Assembly: GCA_035301285.1 (NCBI GenBank)
Contig: DATGUN010000007.1
Coordinates: forward strand, 1 to 64,000
DNA: 64,000 nt
Direction: 5' to 3'
Origin: DATGUN01 sp035301285
GTDB lineage: Bacteria; Bacillota; Bacilli; Bacillales; Amphibacillaceae
The notes beneath the pieces were generated by a model that was not told where the DNA came from, ran no database searches, and was given only the letters and a program-made list of their open reading frames with translations. Of this stretch, positions 7,965-16,983 are shown piece by piece; position 1 is the stretch's first letter; every line of letters starts with the position of its first letter. A program made the position numbers and the translations under genes.

Positions 7965-8129
7965 TTAGCTTGATATTTCAGATATGATGGTAGCAATTGA
8001 GAAGAAACCAAAACCTAAAGCTGCAACTGCAGAGAATAGGAGTGCGAAAAGATTTCGATACTTAAGTTGACGAATAACAGATACTACACATAAAAGAGCA
8101 ACTAATAATAGGATAATTCCTAATACCAT
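7965..8129 (-). CDS. Small two-helix membrane protein (DUF2759, YqgW-like)
   Basis: A 54-aa protein with two membrane helices separated by the basic loop RQLKYRN, and a short tail EISS. A very strong Shine-Dalgarno (AAAGGAGG) lies 6-7 nt before the ATG, which supports it as a real gene. Size, place before yqgX and sequence style fit the DUF2759 family, whose function is unknown. It is divergent from yqgX. Confidence 0.8.
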   Translation of the reverse strand: MVLGIILLLVALLCVVSVIRQLKYRNLFALLFSAVAALGFGFFSIATIISEISS

Positions 8130-8291
8130 ATTATATCCTCCTTTTTTTCAAGTGAATAAATTACATAATAAAAATTGTTTAATTCATATAATGAATAAGC
8201 ATTTCTTTATTCATTTTAAATGATTCCCAAGGATTTGTCGAGTTATAAATCAAACACAGTATACAATCCAAAAACAATGGAGGTAATGAAG

Positions 8292-8918
8292 TTGCATATA
8301 AAAGGAATGTCCTTAGGACCGCTTGGTGCAAATTGTTATATTCTTCAAAAGGAAAATGATGTTTTGGTTGTTGATCCAGGTGGAGACGCAGAAACCATTA
8401 TTGAAACTATTGAACAAGATGGTGTCACACCTTTAGCGATTTTATTAACACACGCTCATTTTGACCACATTGGCGCATTAGATACGATAAGAAAGCACTA
8501 TAATATTGATGTCTATTTACATGAGCAGGAAAAAGATTGGTTAGAAGAATCAAAATTAAATCGCTCGAAATTATTTACTGGAGAAGATATTGTTACAAGT
8601 CCACCAGAACACGTTTTGTCTGAGGGTACATTTAATATTGGACCTTTTTTATTTGAGGTGTATCATACACCTGGACATTCTCCAGGAAGTGTAAGTTATG
8701 TATTTCATGAAGAGGAAAAAGTAGTGAGTGGGGATGTACTGTTTTATCAAGGTGTTGGTAGAACTGATTTACCAGGTGGAGATGTTGGAGATTTATCTGA
8801 CAGTATTAAACAAAAATTATATACATTAGATGATACATTTACTGTATTTCCAGGTCACGGTCCGAAAACAACAATTGGATCAGAAAAACGTAATAATCCA
8901 TTTATATATGTAAGATAA
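8292..8918 (+). CDS. yqgX: Metallo-beta-lactamase fold hydrolase (glyoxalase II-like)
   Basis: A 208-aa MBL-fold protein with the zinc motif THAHFDHIGAL, the further His in TPGHSPGS, the bridging Asp in VSGDVLF, and the C-terminal His in FPGHGP. It is related to the glyoxalase II/persulfide dioxygenase group; the substrate is not settled by sequence. The start is taken as TTG at 8292: GGAGG at 8279-8283 is 8 nt away, but only 2 nt from the ATG at 8286, and the resulting N terminus has the same length as B. subtilis YqgX as I remember it. A shared terminator separates it from yqgY. Confidence 0.9.
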   Translation: MHIKGMSLGPLGANCYILQKENDVLVVDPGGDAETIIETIEQDGVTPLAILLTHAHFDHIGALDTIRKHYNIDVYLHEQEKDWLEESKLNRSKLFTGEDIVTSPPEHVLSEGTFNIGPFLFEVYHTPGHSPGSVSYVFHEEEKVVSGDVLFYQGVGRTDLPGGDVGDLSDSIKQKLYTLDDTFTVFPGHGPKTTIGSEKRNNPFIYVR

Positions 8919-8931
8919 TAAATAATAAAAA

Positions 8932-8973
8932 TAAAGAAGCTTATGGTTTCAATTGAAATCATAAGCTTCTTTA
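8932..8973. terminator. Bidirectional terminator between yqgX and yqgY
   Basis: A long, nearly perfect inverted repeat (AAAGAAGCTTATG with CATAAGCTTCTTT and further inner pairing) between convergent genes. Confidence 0.88.
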
Positions 8974-8995
8974 TGCTGTCTTTCATAATCTCTTG

Positions 8996-9238
8996 TTATT
9001 CACCAAATCCTGGTATCATAATAAATTCAGTATACCAAGTGAATCCGACCATGAAAACTGTACAATATGCAGCGAAAAAGTACATGTACATGCGTTCCGA
9101 TAATTTTAAATATCCAATTGTTAAGAAGAAAGCAGTTTGGACTAAGAATAGAAGGGCAGCTTTATTCATATCACCTATATAGAACATTACAGTAAACAAA
9201 CCTGTCCAAAAAGCTAACATTCGGAACATACGATCCAT
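8996..9238 (-). CDS. yqgY: YqgY family membrane protein (DUF2626)
   Basis: An 80-aa hydrophobic protein with three predicted membrane helices. It has the family start MDRMFRMLAFWTG, FYIGDM and YLKLSERMYMYFFAAY. Function is unknown. AAGGAGGG lies before the ATG. In B. subtilis it also lies between yqgX and the comG operon. Confidence 0.87.
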   Translation of the reverse strand: MDRMFRMLAFWTGLFTVMFYIGDMNKAALLFLVQTAFFLTIGYLKLSERMYMYFFAAYCTVFMVGFTWYTEFIMIPGFGE

Positions 9239-9386
9239 GCGAATCCCTCCTTAGCGTATGCATCTCATAAATATTATAAACGAGTCCTATCATAATGTAA
9301 ATGAAACTTATCAATTAGACTGGATGATATTAAAATTAATATACAACGATTATAAAAAAGAACTATCGTAGCATTAATATATTGGC

Positions 9387-9782
9387 TTATGATTCATGAT
9401 AGGGAATGGCATGCTGGTAAATATATTGAACCCCTTTTGATGTATCTACTTGAAAATTTGTATACATTGTATCATCTTGTATTTTTCTAATTGATATCGT
9501 TACAATACCATATGGATACTTAAAATTAAAAACATCATCGTGATGAATGTTTTGATTTTCACTTATAGATTCGATGAATTCTGTCCGTGACATTTGAAAG
9601 AGCGTTTCTATTTTTGCTTGTTCAATCATATTATCCGTAATCATAGCATCGTTGTTGTAAGTAGCTATACTTGCAGTAATAATGATGAAGAGCAAAGAGA
9701 TGATAAATAAGATATAGGGGAATATAAATCCTTTCTCATGATTGATAAAAGATAATTTTTTTCGTATATATTTCTCCTCCAA
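9387..9782 (-). CDS. comGG: Competence protein ComGG
   Basis: A 131-aa (maximum) minor pseudopilin, the last gene of the comG operon. It has a hydrophobic helix (GFIFPYILFIISLLFII) where other pseudopilins carry the cleavage motif, and a soluble C-terminal part. It helps assemble the ComGC pseudopilus that draws DNA through the wall. The start is uncertain. The only standard in-frame start is TTG at 9782, which overlaps the GGAGGAG that should be the ribosome site; an ATA codon lies at ideal distance behind it. It overlaps comGF. Confidence 0.85.
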   Translation of the reverse strand: MEEKYIRKKLSFINHEKGFIFPYILFIISLLFIIITASIATYNNDAMITDNMIEQAKIETLFQMSRTEFIESISENQNIHHDDVFNFKYPYGIVTISIRKIQDDTMYTNFQVDTSKGVQYIYQHAIPYHES

Positions 9783-10164
9783 TCATTGTTACGGTAATCT
9801 CAATACCATTTTCTATTGGAGCTAAATGTAATCCTTTTACATTAGTCAAATATACTTCATGACCACCTCTTAATGTCCTGACAATTTGATTGTTACGATG
9901 TGTTAATTTTGCTTCATCCCATTTATAGGCTTTATATTCGATAGTGTGATATAAGGTGTTATCTTTAATCATGAAATCTTGAGATTTAATTAAGTCATTT
10001 CTGACAAACATAAAGAAGTGTTCCACTGATAATTTTTCGTCTAGAGATTCGTATTGGACTGACTTAAGTGTATGGGTTAAAATCGGCAATGAAATTACTA
10101 AAAATCCAAAAGCTATAAGTAAAGATATCATAGTAAATCCGCTTTCAGTTTTCAATGATCCCAT
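9736..10164 (-). CDS. comGF: Competence protein ComGF (minor pseudopilin)
   Basis: A 142-aa protein with a prepilin-like N terminus (ESGFTMISLLIAFGFLVISLP) for processing by ComC and insertion in the membrane, followed by a soluble domain. It is part of the pseudopilus needed for DNA uptake. The start at 10164 is preferred over the ATG 33 nt upstream because it gives a short prepilin leader; AGGAG lies 12 nt before it. It overlaps comGE upstream and comGG downstream, which suggests translational coupling. Confidence 0.88.
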   Translation of the reverse strand: MGSLKTESGFTMISLLIAFGFLVISLPILTHTLKSVQYESLDEKLSVEHFFMFVRNDLIKSQDFMIKDNTLYHTIEYKAYKWDEAKLTHRNNQIVRTLRGGHEVYLTNVKGLHLAPIENGIEITVTMIGGEIYTKKIIFYQS

Positions 10165-10474
10165 ACAAGCATTCGTTCTCCTGTTTAAATTTAGCATTGG
10201 TCCATTTGATACAACCTTTCAAGAGTTTATTCTCCATCTGAAATGTCATATTTATATTATTTTTTGAGATTTCATTTGGTAAGTTGATTGATTTGCCATG
10301 TGTATACTGTTGCAAATTGTCTTTTAAAATGTTGATGTGCTCAAGTCTTTCATTTAGTACAGCTCTTTCTTTTTGAAGTTGATTCGCAACGGGGATGATG
10401 GTAAGAATAATCGTAAGTGAGAGAATTGAGGCCATCATAATTTCGATAAAGGAAAAGCCATTATAGTTCTTCAA
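10145..10474 (-). CDS. comGE: Competence protein ComGE (minor pseudopilin)
   Basis: A 109-aa minor pseudopilin with the short leader MKNYNG and the hydrophobic segment FSFIEIMMASILSLTIILTIIP; the Glu at position 5 of the mature form is kept. It begins with TTG, with only a weak AGGT upstream, and overlaps the end of comGD by 14 nt. The two Cys residues in GCIKWTNAKFKQENECLYG may form a disulfide outside the membrane. Confidence 0.87.
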   Translation of the reverse strand: MKNYNGFSFIEIMMASILSLTIILTIIPVANQLQKERAVLNERLEHINILKDNLQQYTHGKSINLPNEISKNNINMTFQMENKLLKGCIKWTNAKFKQENECLYGIIEN

Positions 10475-10913
10475 GTCGATACCTACTTTTACCGAATGGA
10501 AATACCAAGCGGTAATTATTTTTTGTTGTGTGAATGGAAATTGTACCTGGATCTTTAAAGGTTCCAGTGCTACTATAATGAATCGTTTTGGATACCCTGT
10601 AATTTATTCTCCAATTTTCTGGTAATTCCCTTTTTATAAGAGGTTTTTCTTTTAACGTTAAAATGTGATAACCATTGTTCTCAAATTGTAATGCCCAAGT
10701 TTTAGTTGAACCAAGTGATTTGTTCTGTAATAGTTGCAAATCATAATCCAGTTGTTCAAAAAACTTCTTTTCTTCGAGATTTAGGATTGTACTGTGTTGA
10801 ATGGGGACATAAAGTAATAACAAGATGGCTATTACAGATAATGCAATGAGCATCTCTATTAAGGTGAAACCGCTTAATTTCTTAACTTCCGGAACTGACA
10901 ATGACTTTTCCAT
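10461..10913 (-). CDS. comGD: Competence protein ComGD (minor pseudopilin)
   Basis: A 150-aa pseudopilin with the classic type IV prepilin motif GFTLIEMLIALSVIAILLLLY after a 15-residue leader. The remainder is a beta-rich globular domain. It acts with ComGC, E, F and G in building the competence pseudopilus across the wall. It overlaps comGC by 32 nt and comGE by 14 nt. Confidence 0.9.
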   Translation of the reverse strand: MEKSLSVPEVKKLSGFTLIEMLIALSVIAILLLLYVPIQHSTILNLEEKKFFEQLDYDLQLLQNKSLGSTKTWALQFENNGYHILTLKEKPLIKRELPENWRINYRVSKTIHYSSTGTFKDPGTISIHTTKNNYRLVFPFGKSRYRLEEL

Positions 10914-11193
10914 TTTTTAACGTTAGTGTTTCATTATTTGGACAAGTTTTTTGATCATTTTCAATATATCCTGCATTAACGAGAGTTTCGATAGATGTAG
11001 CTGTTTTGCCATTATCTAAATGATACGAATCTGCTTGTGCCTGAACTAATGATTGAAGCGCTTTGCATCCTTTATTATGAACTTCCTTAGACTTACCTGA
11101 TAAGTTCGGGATAATTAGAATAATCAATACAGAGATAATTAATAACACTATGAGCATTTCAATTAACGTAAATCCTTCTTCTTTTTTAAACAT
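10882..11193 (-). CDS. comGC: Competence protein ComGC (major pseudopilin)
   Basis: A 103-aa major pseudopilin. The leader MFKKEEG precedes FTLIEMLIVLLIISVLIILIIP, the processed hydrophobic helix with the conserved Glu5. Two Cys (CKALQ and KTCPN) match the intramolecular disulfide that BdbDC makes in B. subtilis ComGC. It follows comGB by 12 nt, with GGAG before the ATG. It is the main fibre subunit that binds and pulls in DNA. Confidence 0.94.
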   Translation of the reverse strand: MFKKEEGFTLIEMLIVLLIISVLIILIIPNLSGKSKEVHNKGCKALQSLVQAQADSYHLDNGKTATSIETLVNAGYIENDQKTCPNNETLTLKNGKVIVSSGS

Positions 11194-11205
11194 ATTTTTG
11201 TCTCC

Positions 11206-12267
11206 TTACATAGTTTGAATAAGTTGGAACATTGGCCACATTAAAGTGACATAAATAAAAATAATGAAACATGCTAAAATACCAAAAAAGATTGGTTGTG
11301 TATAGGAAATAATTTTAATGATTTTTCTTTCTAGATCTTCCATTAATATATCTGCATAAAGCGAAAGATCTTTTTCTAAAGTCATCATATCTTCATGCTG
11401 ATTATTTTGGAATATGTCACGTAAATTCGTATCAAAAAAGTAAAATTGTGACATTGTCGTTAAGTAATATCTTCCTTTCTCTAGTTCATTCATCATTAAT
11501 TCAGTATAGTGAGAGATAATAGGGAATTTATTTTGACTAATTAGATGGTTAAAGATTTGTTTCATTGATAAGTTTGTTTTGAGTAATGTACTCAAATGAG
11601 AAGCAAATAAGAAAGAAGTTTGGATTTTCAAAAAGTGCTTCAGGATTGGGATATGTCGGTAAAAATTGATTTGTCGTTCAATAGGGAATTTACTTTGGTG
11701 GATTCGCCAAATTATAAAAAATAAGACTGCGATTAAACAAAGTGCAATAAAGCCATATGTTAACAAATCGATGATGAAAATAGAGATGTTTAATGTCATA
11801 GCTGATTCTTTACTATTCTCAAAAAGCTCCATAAACGAAGGCATAACGGATTGTTTGATAAAAAACAATAAAAGACTAAAGATACTAAGCAAAATAATTG
11901 GATAACGAATCACTTGTTGGAATTTTTGGATATGTTTTAGATGGTGTTCGAACATATGAATGCTTTTTTGTAAAGTTTCGATTAATTCACCATTTATACG
12001 AATGAAATATAAATGATTTGTAATAATATCTGCAAAACCTTCATTCTCAAGGGTTTCATTAAACGGCTTTCCATTTTTTAAATCAGTACTTATACGTTCT
12101 GCTAAAGATACTAAAGCTTTGTCCCATTTTAATTTCTCTAAAGCAGTGATAAGCGGATAACCGTTTCGTAGCAGTCGTTCTAATCGCTTTAAAAATCGTA
12201 ATTGTAATTCCTTTTTTGGAGATTTCTTAACTGTAGCTTTTGTACGTAATTTCATCAATAAATCCAT
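11206..12267 (-). CDS. comGB: Competence protein ComGB (type II secretion F-like membrane protein)
   Basis: A 353-aa polytopic protein of the GspF/PilC family with two repeated halves and three membrane helices (about 113-133, 160-190 and 325-350). It is the platform that links the ComGA ATPase to pseudopilus assembly. The start overlaps the comGA end by 41 nt, with GAAGG upstream. Within the GspF family it is shorter than PilC (about 400 aa) but normal for ComGB. Confidence 0.93.
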   Translation of the reverse strand: MDLLMKLRTKATVKKSPKKELQLRFLKRLERLLRNGYPLITALEKLKWDKALVSLAERISTDLKNGKPFNETLENEGFADIITNHLYFIRINGELIETLQKSIHMFEHHLKHIQKFQQVIRYPIILLSIFSLLLFFIKQSVMPSFMELFENSKESAMTLNISIFIIDLLTYGFIALCLIAVLFFIIWRIHQSKFPIERQINFYRHIPILKHFLKIQTSFLFASHLSTLLKTNLSMKQIFNHLISQNKFPIISHYTELMMNELEKGRYYLTTMSQFYFFDTNLRDIFQNNQHEDMMTLEKDLSLYADILMEDLERKIIKIISYTQPIFFGILACFIIFIYVTLMWPMFQLIQTM

Positions 12268-13231
12268 AAGCGTATGCCTTCTTTCGTAGGTGTTGAAAAG
12301 AAGAAATGTGCTGACTTTTTTCTTTTAACGAGATATTTGTTTTTGAGTTGAGCTCTAATAAATCTAAAATAGCAGCTCTGCGATATGTTGAACCATTCAT
12401 CGTGAGAGGTAATAATTGGACACTTGCTACGCCAATGAGTGTTTGTAATATATCTGTTTCAGAAATCCCCATGTCCATTAAACGGTGAATTGTACCGGGC
12501 GCATCCTTAGCATGTAGGGTACTCAAAACAAGATGCCCTGTTAATGAAGCTTCAAAGGCGAATTCTGCCGTGTGTTGATCTCTAATTTCTCCTACCATAA
12601 TAATATCTGGATCATGACGAAGAGCTGCTTTTAAACCAGTTTGATACGTAACTCCAGCTTTTTCATTGACTTGAACTTGCAATAAACTAGGGATTTCCTT
12701 TTCGATTGGGTCTTCTAACGTAATCATTTGGTAGGATTGATTTTTCAGTACAGAGTTTAATAATGCATATAAAGTTGTGGTTTTTCCACATCCAGTTGGC
12801 CCGGTTAACAAAATCAACCCAGCTTCGTTTGTTAACCATTGTTTTATTTTTGATAATTGATGAGGAAAAAGAAATAATTCATTCAGATTTAGTTGGTCAT
12901 CCTGTGGTAAGATACGGATAGCTAAACTTTCTTCTTGTTGCGTTGGTAATGTGGAGATTCTTAAAGCAAAACGTTTATTTTGTTGATGAATATTTAATAC
13001 ACCATTTTGTGGTTTTCGTGTTTCACCGATATCCATTCCAGAACTGAACTTGTAATAGGTCTTTAGAAGTTGATATTGATTATGAGGTACGGATTTATAC
13101 AATTTTCTTTTTCCATAAATTCGAAAATAAATTTTAATATCTGTTTCTGCAGGATAAAAGTGAACATCTGTTGCTCCTTGACGGATTGCAGAATGGAGTA
13201 TTTTATTGGATAATTTTGTTGCCAGATTCAT
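12227..13231 (-). CDS. comGA: Competence ATPase ComGA (GspE family)
   Basis: A 334-aa traffic ATPase that powers pseudopilus assembly at the inner face of the membrane. It shows Walker A LLTGPTGCGKTTTLY, the Asp box LEDPIEKEIPS, Walker B DPDIIMVGEIRD, and the His box LTGHLVLSTLHAKDA. The start at 13231 follows GGAGGTGA by 7 nt; an ATG 27 nt upstream has no good site. It is the first gene of the seven-gene comG operon, divergent from aroK. I looked for a ComK box (AAAA-N5-TTTT pairs) upstream and did not find a convincing one. Confidence 0.95.
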   Translation of the reverse strand: MNLATKLSNKILHSAIRQGATDVHFYPAETDIKIYFRIYGKRKLYKSVPHNQYQLLKTYYKFSSGMDIGETRKPQNGVLNIHQQNKRFALRISTLPTQQEESLAIRILPQDDQLNLNELFLFPHQLSKIKQWLTNEAGLILLTGPTGCGKTTTLYALLNSVLKNQSYQMITLEDPIEKEIPSLLQVQVNEKAGVTYQTGLKAALRHDPDIIMVGEIRDQHTAEFAFEASLTGHLVLSTLHAKDAPGTIHRLMDMGISETDILQTLIGVASVQLLPLTMNGSTYRRAAILDLLELNSKTNISLKEKSQHISSFQHLRKKAYAYGFIDEITYKSYS

Positions 13232-13318
13232 AAGGTGTTCACCTCCTTTCAAATTCAATTTGAATAGATGTGTTAAGAGAAGATTTTATTAATTTTGCAA
13301 AATAGGGGATGAGCAATA

Positions 13319-13813
13319 ATGTGTACATATTATTTAATTGGTTTTATGGGTAGTGGTAAAAGTACAATAGGAAAGGAATTAAGTCATCGGTTAGATGTAT
13401 CATATATTGATACAGATACATATATTGAGAAGACTGCAAGAAGGATGATTAAAGATATCTTTCGAGAAGATGGTGAGGCTTATTTTAGAGAGCTTGAAAC
13501 CAATGCTTTAAAAGAATGTGTAGCGGATATTATCTCAACAGGTGGTGGGATTGTTGAAAAAGACGAAAATATAGAAGAGATGCGTAAGAAGGGTAAGGTT
13601 ATATATTTAGATGTAACTTTCTCTGAAATTTGTAAACGTTTAGAAGCAGATGAAACGCGACCATTATGGACTAAAAATGACCTTGAGGACAAAGAGAAGA
13701 TGTTTAAACGAAGAGAGAGCTTGTATAAACAAGCATCAGACTATATCATCACATGTGATGGTAAGGATGTCAATACTATTTACTCAGAAATTATTTCAAA
13801 AATGCAAAAATAA
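13319..13813 (+). CDS. aroK: Shikimate kinase
   Basis: A 164-aa kinase that phosphorylates shikimate with ATP, step five of the chorismate pathway. It has Walker A GFMGSGKST, the shikimate-binding DTD and FRELE segments, STGGG, and the lid arginine in ETRPLW. Its length is typical. It begins at ATG with GGGGATGAG upstream, in a divergent pair with comGA. The aroQ gene at 24.3 kb encodes another step of the same pathway. Confidence 0.94.
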   Translation: MCTYYLIGFMGSGKSTIGKELSHRLDVSYIDTDTYIEKTARRMIKDIFREDGEAYFRELETNALKECVADIISTGGGIVEKDENIEEMRKKGKVIYLDVTFSEICKRLEADETRPLWTKNDLEDKEKMFKRRESLYKQASDYIITCDGKDVNTIYSEIISKMQK

Positions 13814-13866
13814 TATTACATAACTATCACGCCAAAGTGCAAACTATGCTTAAGGAGATGGTGAAG

Positions 13867-14055
13867 ATGAAACGTGAGGAATATGTAGAATATTTAACAA
13901 ATCATGTTGTGCAATCTACCTTAAAGCAAACGGTCTCAAAAGAAACAAAAATAGATCGATACTTAGTTCACTCGGGTGTTGGTAATAAATGGTTAGGTAT
14001 ATTGCCATTTGTGCTACATTTTTTCATTCAAAAGAAACACAAGAACTCCTTTTAA
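13867..14055 (+). CDS. yqzE: YqzE family protein
   Basis: A 62-aa protein with MKREEYVEYLTNHVV at the N terminus, a basic middle, and the hydrophobic end WLGILPFVLHFFIQKK. This layout matches the YqzE family found beside comG in Bacillus; the function is unknown. The start at 13867 is preferred because AAGGAG lies 9 nt before it; the ATG 30 nt upstream has no such site. It ends inside a bidirectional terminator shared with yqhG. Confidence 0.78.
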   Translation: MKREEYVEYLTNHVVQSTLKQTVSKETKIDRYLVHSGVGNKWLGILPFVLHFFIQKKHKNSF

Positions 14056-14077
14056 TGGGAGTTGCTTGTGTTTTTAA
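14034..14077. terminator. Bidirectional terminator between yqzE and yqhG
   Basis: An inverted repeat (AAACACAAG, AACTCC with GGAGTT, CTTGTGTTT, small bulge) that overlaps the ends of both convergent genes. Confidence 0.85.
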
Positions 14078-14855
14078 TTGTATTTCTTAAATAGATTAGA
14101 CCACCATTAATATACTCAATTTCTGTATAAGGTGTGTAGCGTTTTTGGATGTCTATTTTATCCTTTTCAAAGTGGTTTTCATATTCATTTGTCTCACCCT
14201 GATGGAAGTGTTTTAATAACGCAATCTCCTCTTCGATTGCATCCCAAGCTGATTTTACCCAATGATTATCTTGTCTTTCTACATATTGCATAATGATATT
14301 TTTAACTTTATTAAATCCATTCGTTACTTTTAAGATTGGTGTTATAGGATAACAAAAATCTGGGATTTGAAGATCAAGTTTTAAGGAGTCCAGATGTTCC
14401 ATCATATTTGTAACCATTTGACCATTCATTAAATTAACTCCTAATGAAAAAATCTCTTCCATTACTTGTCTTCCATTGTAAGAAATTTTAACATTAAGAA
14501 CTAACCAAGGATACAAAGGAGTTTGTTCATCAACTGTGACTTGTTCAAATAAATATGTGTATTTACTATGATGATGAATATAATTAATGATCTGTTGTAA
14601 TCTTGGAGAGCCATAATGAATGAATTCTACGTTATTCTCAATACTTTTTTGTTCAGTTGTAAAGGTTAAAGTGAGAGGTTGGCCTTTACGACCAATGCTA
14701 TTCATATAATGCCAATAAAAAGGACGGTTCATTAAAGCTTGATCCATTTGCTTGGTTAGTTGTACTTCATGTAAATGATTATTTGTCTCTTTAACTGTAC
14801 ATTCTTGAATTTGAAAAAACTCTTTTAAATAAGTTTGTAGGCAATTAATTTTCAA
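14052..14855 (-). CDS. yqhG: YqhG family protein of unknown function
   Basis: A 267-aa soluble protein with no signal peptide or membrane helix. It begins LQTYLKEFFQIQEC and contains the segments RPFYWHYMNSIGRKGQPLTLTF and LVLNVKISYNGRQVMEEIFSLGVNLMNGQM, which match the YqhG family of Bacillus. Function is not known. It lies 23 nt downstream of the helicase gene yqhH on the same strand, so the two are probably co-transcribed. Confidence 0.85.
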   Translation of the reverse strand: MKINCLQTYLKEFFQIQECTVKETNNHLHEVQLTKQMDQALMNRPFYWHYMNSIGRKGQPLTLTFTTEQKSIENNVEFIHYGSPRLQQIINYIHHHSKYTYLFEQVTVDEQTPLYPWLVLNVKISYNGRQVMEEIFSLGVNLMNGQMVTNMMEHLDSLKLDLQIPDFCYPITPILKVTNGFNKVKNIIMQYVERQDNHWVKSAWDAIEEEIALLKHFHQGETNEYENHFEKDKIDIQKRYTPYTEIEYINGGLIYLRNTIKNTSNSH

Positions 14856-14878
14856 TATATATTTAATCTCCTTTACTA

Positions 14879-16501
14879 TTAAGTATTTGAATTCGCAATA
14901 ATAGTGGCGAGATTTTCAATTTTTATATTTGCTTCTTCCTCAGTCTTCGATTCTTGATACATTTTTTGAAGTTCATTTTCCAAGTTATTAATTTCGAGAC
15001 TTGCTAGAATATCATCGAGTTCACCAATATTCTTTTCAAACAAACCAATTTTTTCATAAAGTAATTTCATAATATGTTCCTCAATTGTATTTTTAATTGC
15101 GAAATTATAAATATACACATCTTTTTCTTGACCGTAACGATGAATTCTTCCAATTCTTTGCTCCACACGCATTGGATTCCAAGGTAAGTCGTAATTAATA
15201 AGATGATTACAAAATTGTAAATTGATACCTTCACCAGCTGCTTCTGTTGCAATGAGTACTTGTGCTTTCTCTTTAAATAAAGAACGCATCCAGTCCTTTT
15301 TCCCTGCTTTAAAACCACCTGTAAAAGGTACAGATGTAATGTTGTGTTGTTGTAACATCCACTGTAAATAGATTTGCGTAGCACGGAATTCTGTAAAGAT
15401 AATCACTTTCTCTTTGCCAATTTGTTTTAGTAACTCTACAAGTTTTAAAGCTTTGGAATGTTGGGGTAATTGTTCTACTTGCTGGATAATTGAATATAAA
15501 TGATTAGATTTGTCTTTGCTTTGTAGATACTTTTGTAGAGTTAAGAACAGTGCTTCACGAGATGAACATAATTCACGTAAATAAATTAATCGTGTAAATG
15601 TAGGCAGATTGATTTCCTTTAATGTTTTTTCTAGGTATTCATATGTTTTTGACTCTTCCGATGTAAAGTCGACCCACATCGTTTTTATTTGTCGCTTGGT
15701 AGTCGTTAGATTAGTTTCTTTTCTTGTGTGACGGATCATAATATTCTCGATTAACATTTTAAAATCCGAACCAGCGGTAAATTCGTTTGATTGTGCTGCG
15801 AATTGATTTTTAAAGGATTGATAATTACCTAAAAATCCTGGTTTTAAAATTGAAACAAGATTAAAAATTTCAGTAAGTGTATTTTGTATTGGTGTGGCTG
15901 TTAGTAAAAGACAATATGTTTTTTTGATGGCTCGTGCAAACTTATAATTTTTAGTCTTATGGTTTTTTAATTTATGTGCTTCATCTATTAATAAGAAATC
16001 GTAATCGATGTTCAAGATATCATCTTGATGCTTCATTTGCTTAGCAGTATCTAATGAAGATACGATGATATTTGCTGAATCCCAGCGATATTGTTTGCGA
16101 TAGGCGATGGCTGGAATGCGAAATTTTTCATTTAATTCCTGTACCCATTGGTTGACAAGTGAAGCAGGTACTAAGATTAGCGCATTCTTGACAAGTCCAC
16201 GAAGCATGTATTCTTTTAGGATAAGTCCTGCTTCTATTGTTTTACCTAAACCGACTTCGTCTGCTAGAATAGCTCGACCATTCATTTTTTCAAGAACCAT
16301 TTTAGCGGCATTTATTTGATGAGACATAAACTTAACGTTTGGTAAGAATTTGATAGCCTGTAATTCATCGAATGAAGTAACCCGTGTTGTACAAGCAGCT
16401 TGATAAGCCATTTTGAACATGGTCCAAGAAGAAAAATGCTCTTTTTGTTCAAATGCTTTTTCCATATCTTTTTGATAGTTTTCATCGTATTTGAATTCCA
16501 T
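14879..16501 (-). CDS. yqhH: SNF2-family DEAD/DEAH helicase (YqhH)
   Basis: A 540-aa ATPase of the SNF2/RapA group. Motif I reads DEVGLGKTIEAGLIL, motif II LLIDEAHKLKN, motif III LLTATPIQNT, motif V ATEAAGEGINLQ, and motif VI RVEQRIGRIHRYGQ. Such proteins translocate on double-stranded DNA or remodel protein-DNA or RNA polymerase complexes. The N-terminal Tudor-like domains of full RapA are missing, but the length is right for Bacillus YqhH. It begins 215 nt from the riboswitch start, in a divergent arrangement with the gcv operon. Confidence 0.9.
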   Translation of the reverse strand: MEFKYDENYQKDMEKAFEQKEHFSSWTMFKMAYQAACTTRVTSFDELQAIKFLPNVKFMSHQINAAKMVLEKMNGRAILADEVGLGKTIEAGLILKEYMLRGLVKNALILVPASLVNQWVQELNEKFRIPAIAYRKQYRWDSANIIVSSLDTAKQMKHQDDILNIDYDFLLIDEAHKLKNHKTKNYKFARAIKKTYCLLLTATPIQNTLTEIFNLVSILKPGFLGNYQSFKNQFAAQSNEFTAGSDFKMLIENIMIRHTRKETNLTTTKRQIKTMWVDFTSEESKTYEYLEKTLKEINLPTFTRLIYLRELCSSREALFLTLQKYLQSKDKSNHLYSIIQQVEQLPQHSKALKLVELLKQIGKEKVIIFTEFRATQIYLQWMLQQHNITSVPFTGGFKAGKKDWMRSLFKEKAQVLIATEAAGEGINLQFCNHLINYDLPWNPMRVEQRIGRIHRYGQEKDVYIYNFAIKNTIEEHIMKLLYEKIGLFEKNIGELDDILASLEINNLENELQKMYQESKTEEEANIKIENLATIIANSNT

Positions 16502-16716
16502 TTCTAGTACTCCTTATTTGAATATTAAGCTTTAGAGATAATATGACGGAAAATAAGTTTCAATAAATAGAAAAAAGAAAATGCTGAATTGTAAGAAAAA
16601 ATCAAAGAGACTACTTCTCATTTTTCTTTTATGTGTTATAATGAATTCGTATAAAATAGAAATTCACATGAACTTGATACATAGTATTGCCACAAACTCA
16701 AAATTTTATAAAGCGA

Positions 16717-16949
16717 ATGATTACAAGGGGAGAGTTTACTTTATCATGCACGAGATAAAAGTAACGCCGAAGGAGCAAGCAAATAGCGAATCTCTCAGGC
16801 AAAGAAGACTCTTGTGGGACGCAACTCTGGAGAGCGTTTACTTGTATGTAAACCACCCAAGAAGCAAGTAACGATCTTTCGGTTGTTACGCAACTTTCTG
16901 GTTGATGGACAGAAATTTCCTGTGGTACAGTGAAAATTTCTATTTTTTT
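16717..16949 (+). promoter_or_regulatory. Tandem glycine riboswitch with terminator
   Basis: Two glycine aptamers in series. The first has GGGGAGAG, GCCGAAGGAGCAAGC (16766-16780) and CTCTCAGGCA (about 16792-16801). The second has CTGGAGAGC, ACCCAAGAAGCAAG and a closing GCAACTTTCTGG. A hairpin (16911-16949) with a T run follows and forms the expression platform. Known glycine riboswitches of this type turn on gcv transcription when glycine is in excess. The 215 nt between yqhH and the aptamers contain a TATAAT at 16637-16642 as a possible start signal, and nothing else I can identify. Confidence 0.95.
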
Positions 16950-16983
16950 GCTTTTTAAAATTCGTAAAGGAGTGGATTGGAAA

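Noticed and set aside
13232..13318. ComK boxes upstream of comGA
   Set aside because: A/T tracts exist, including ATTTTGCAAAAT, but no AAAA-N5-TTTT pair with correct spacing could be read.
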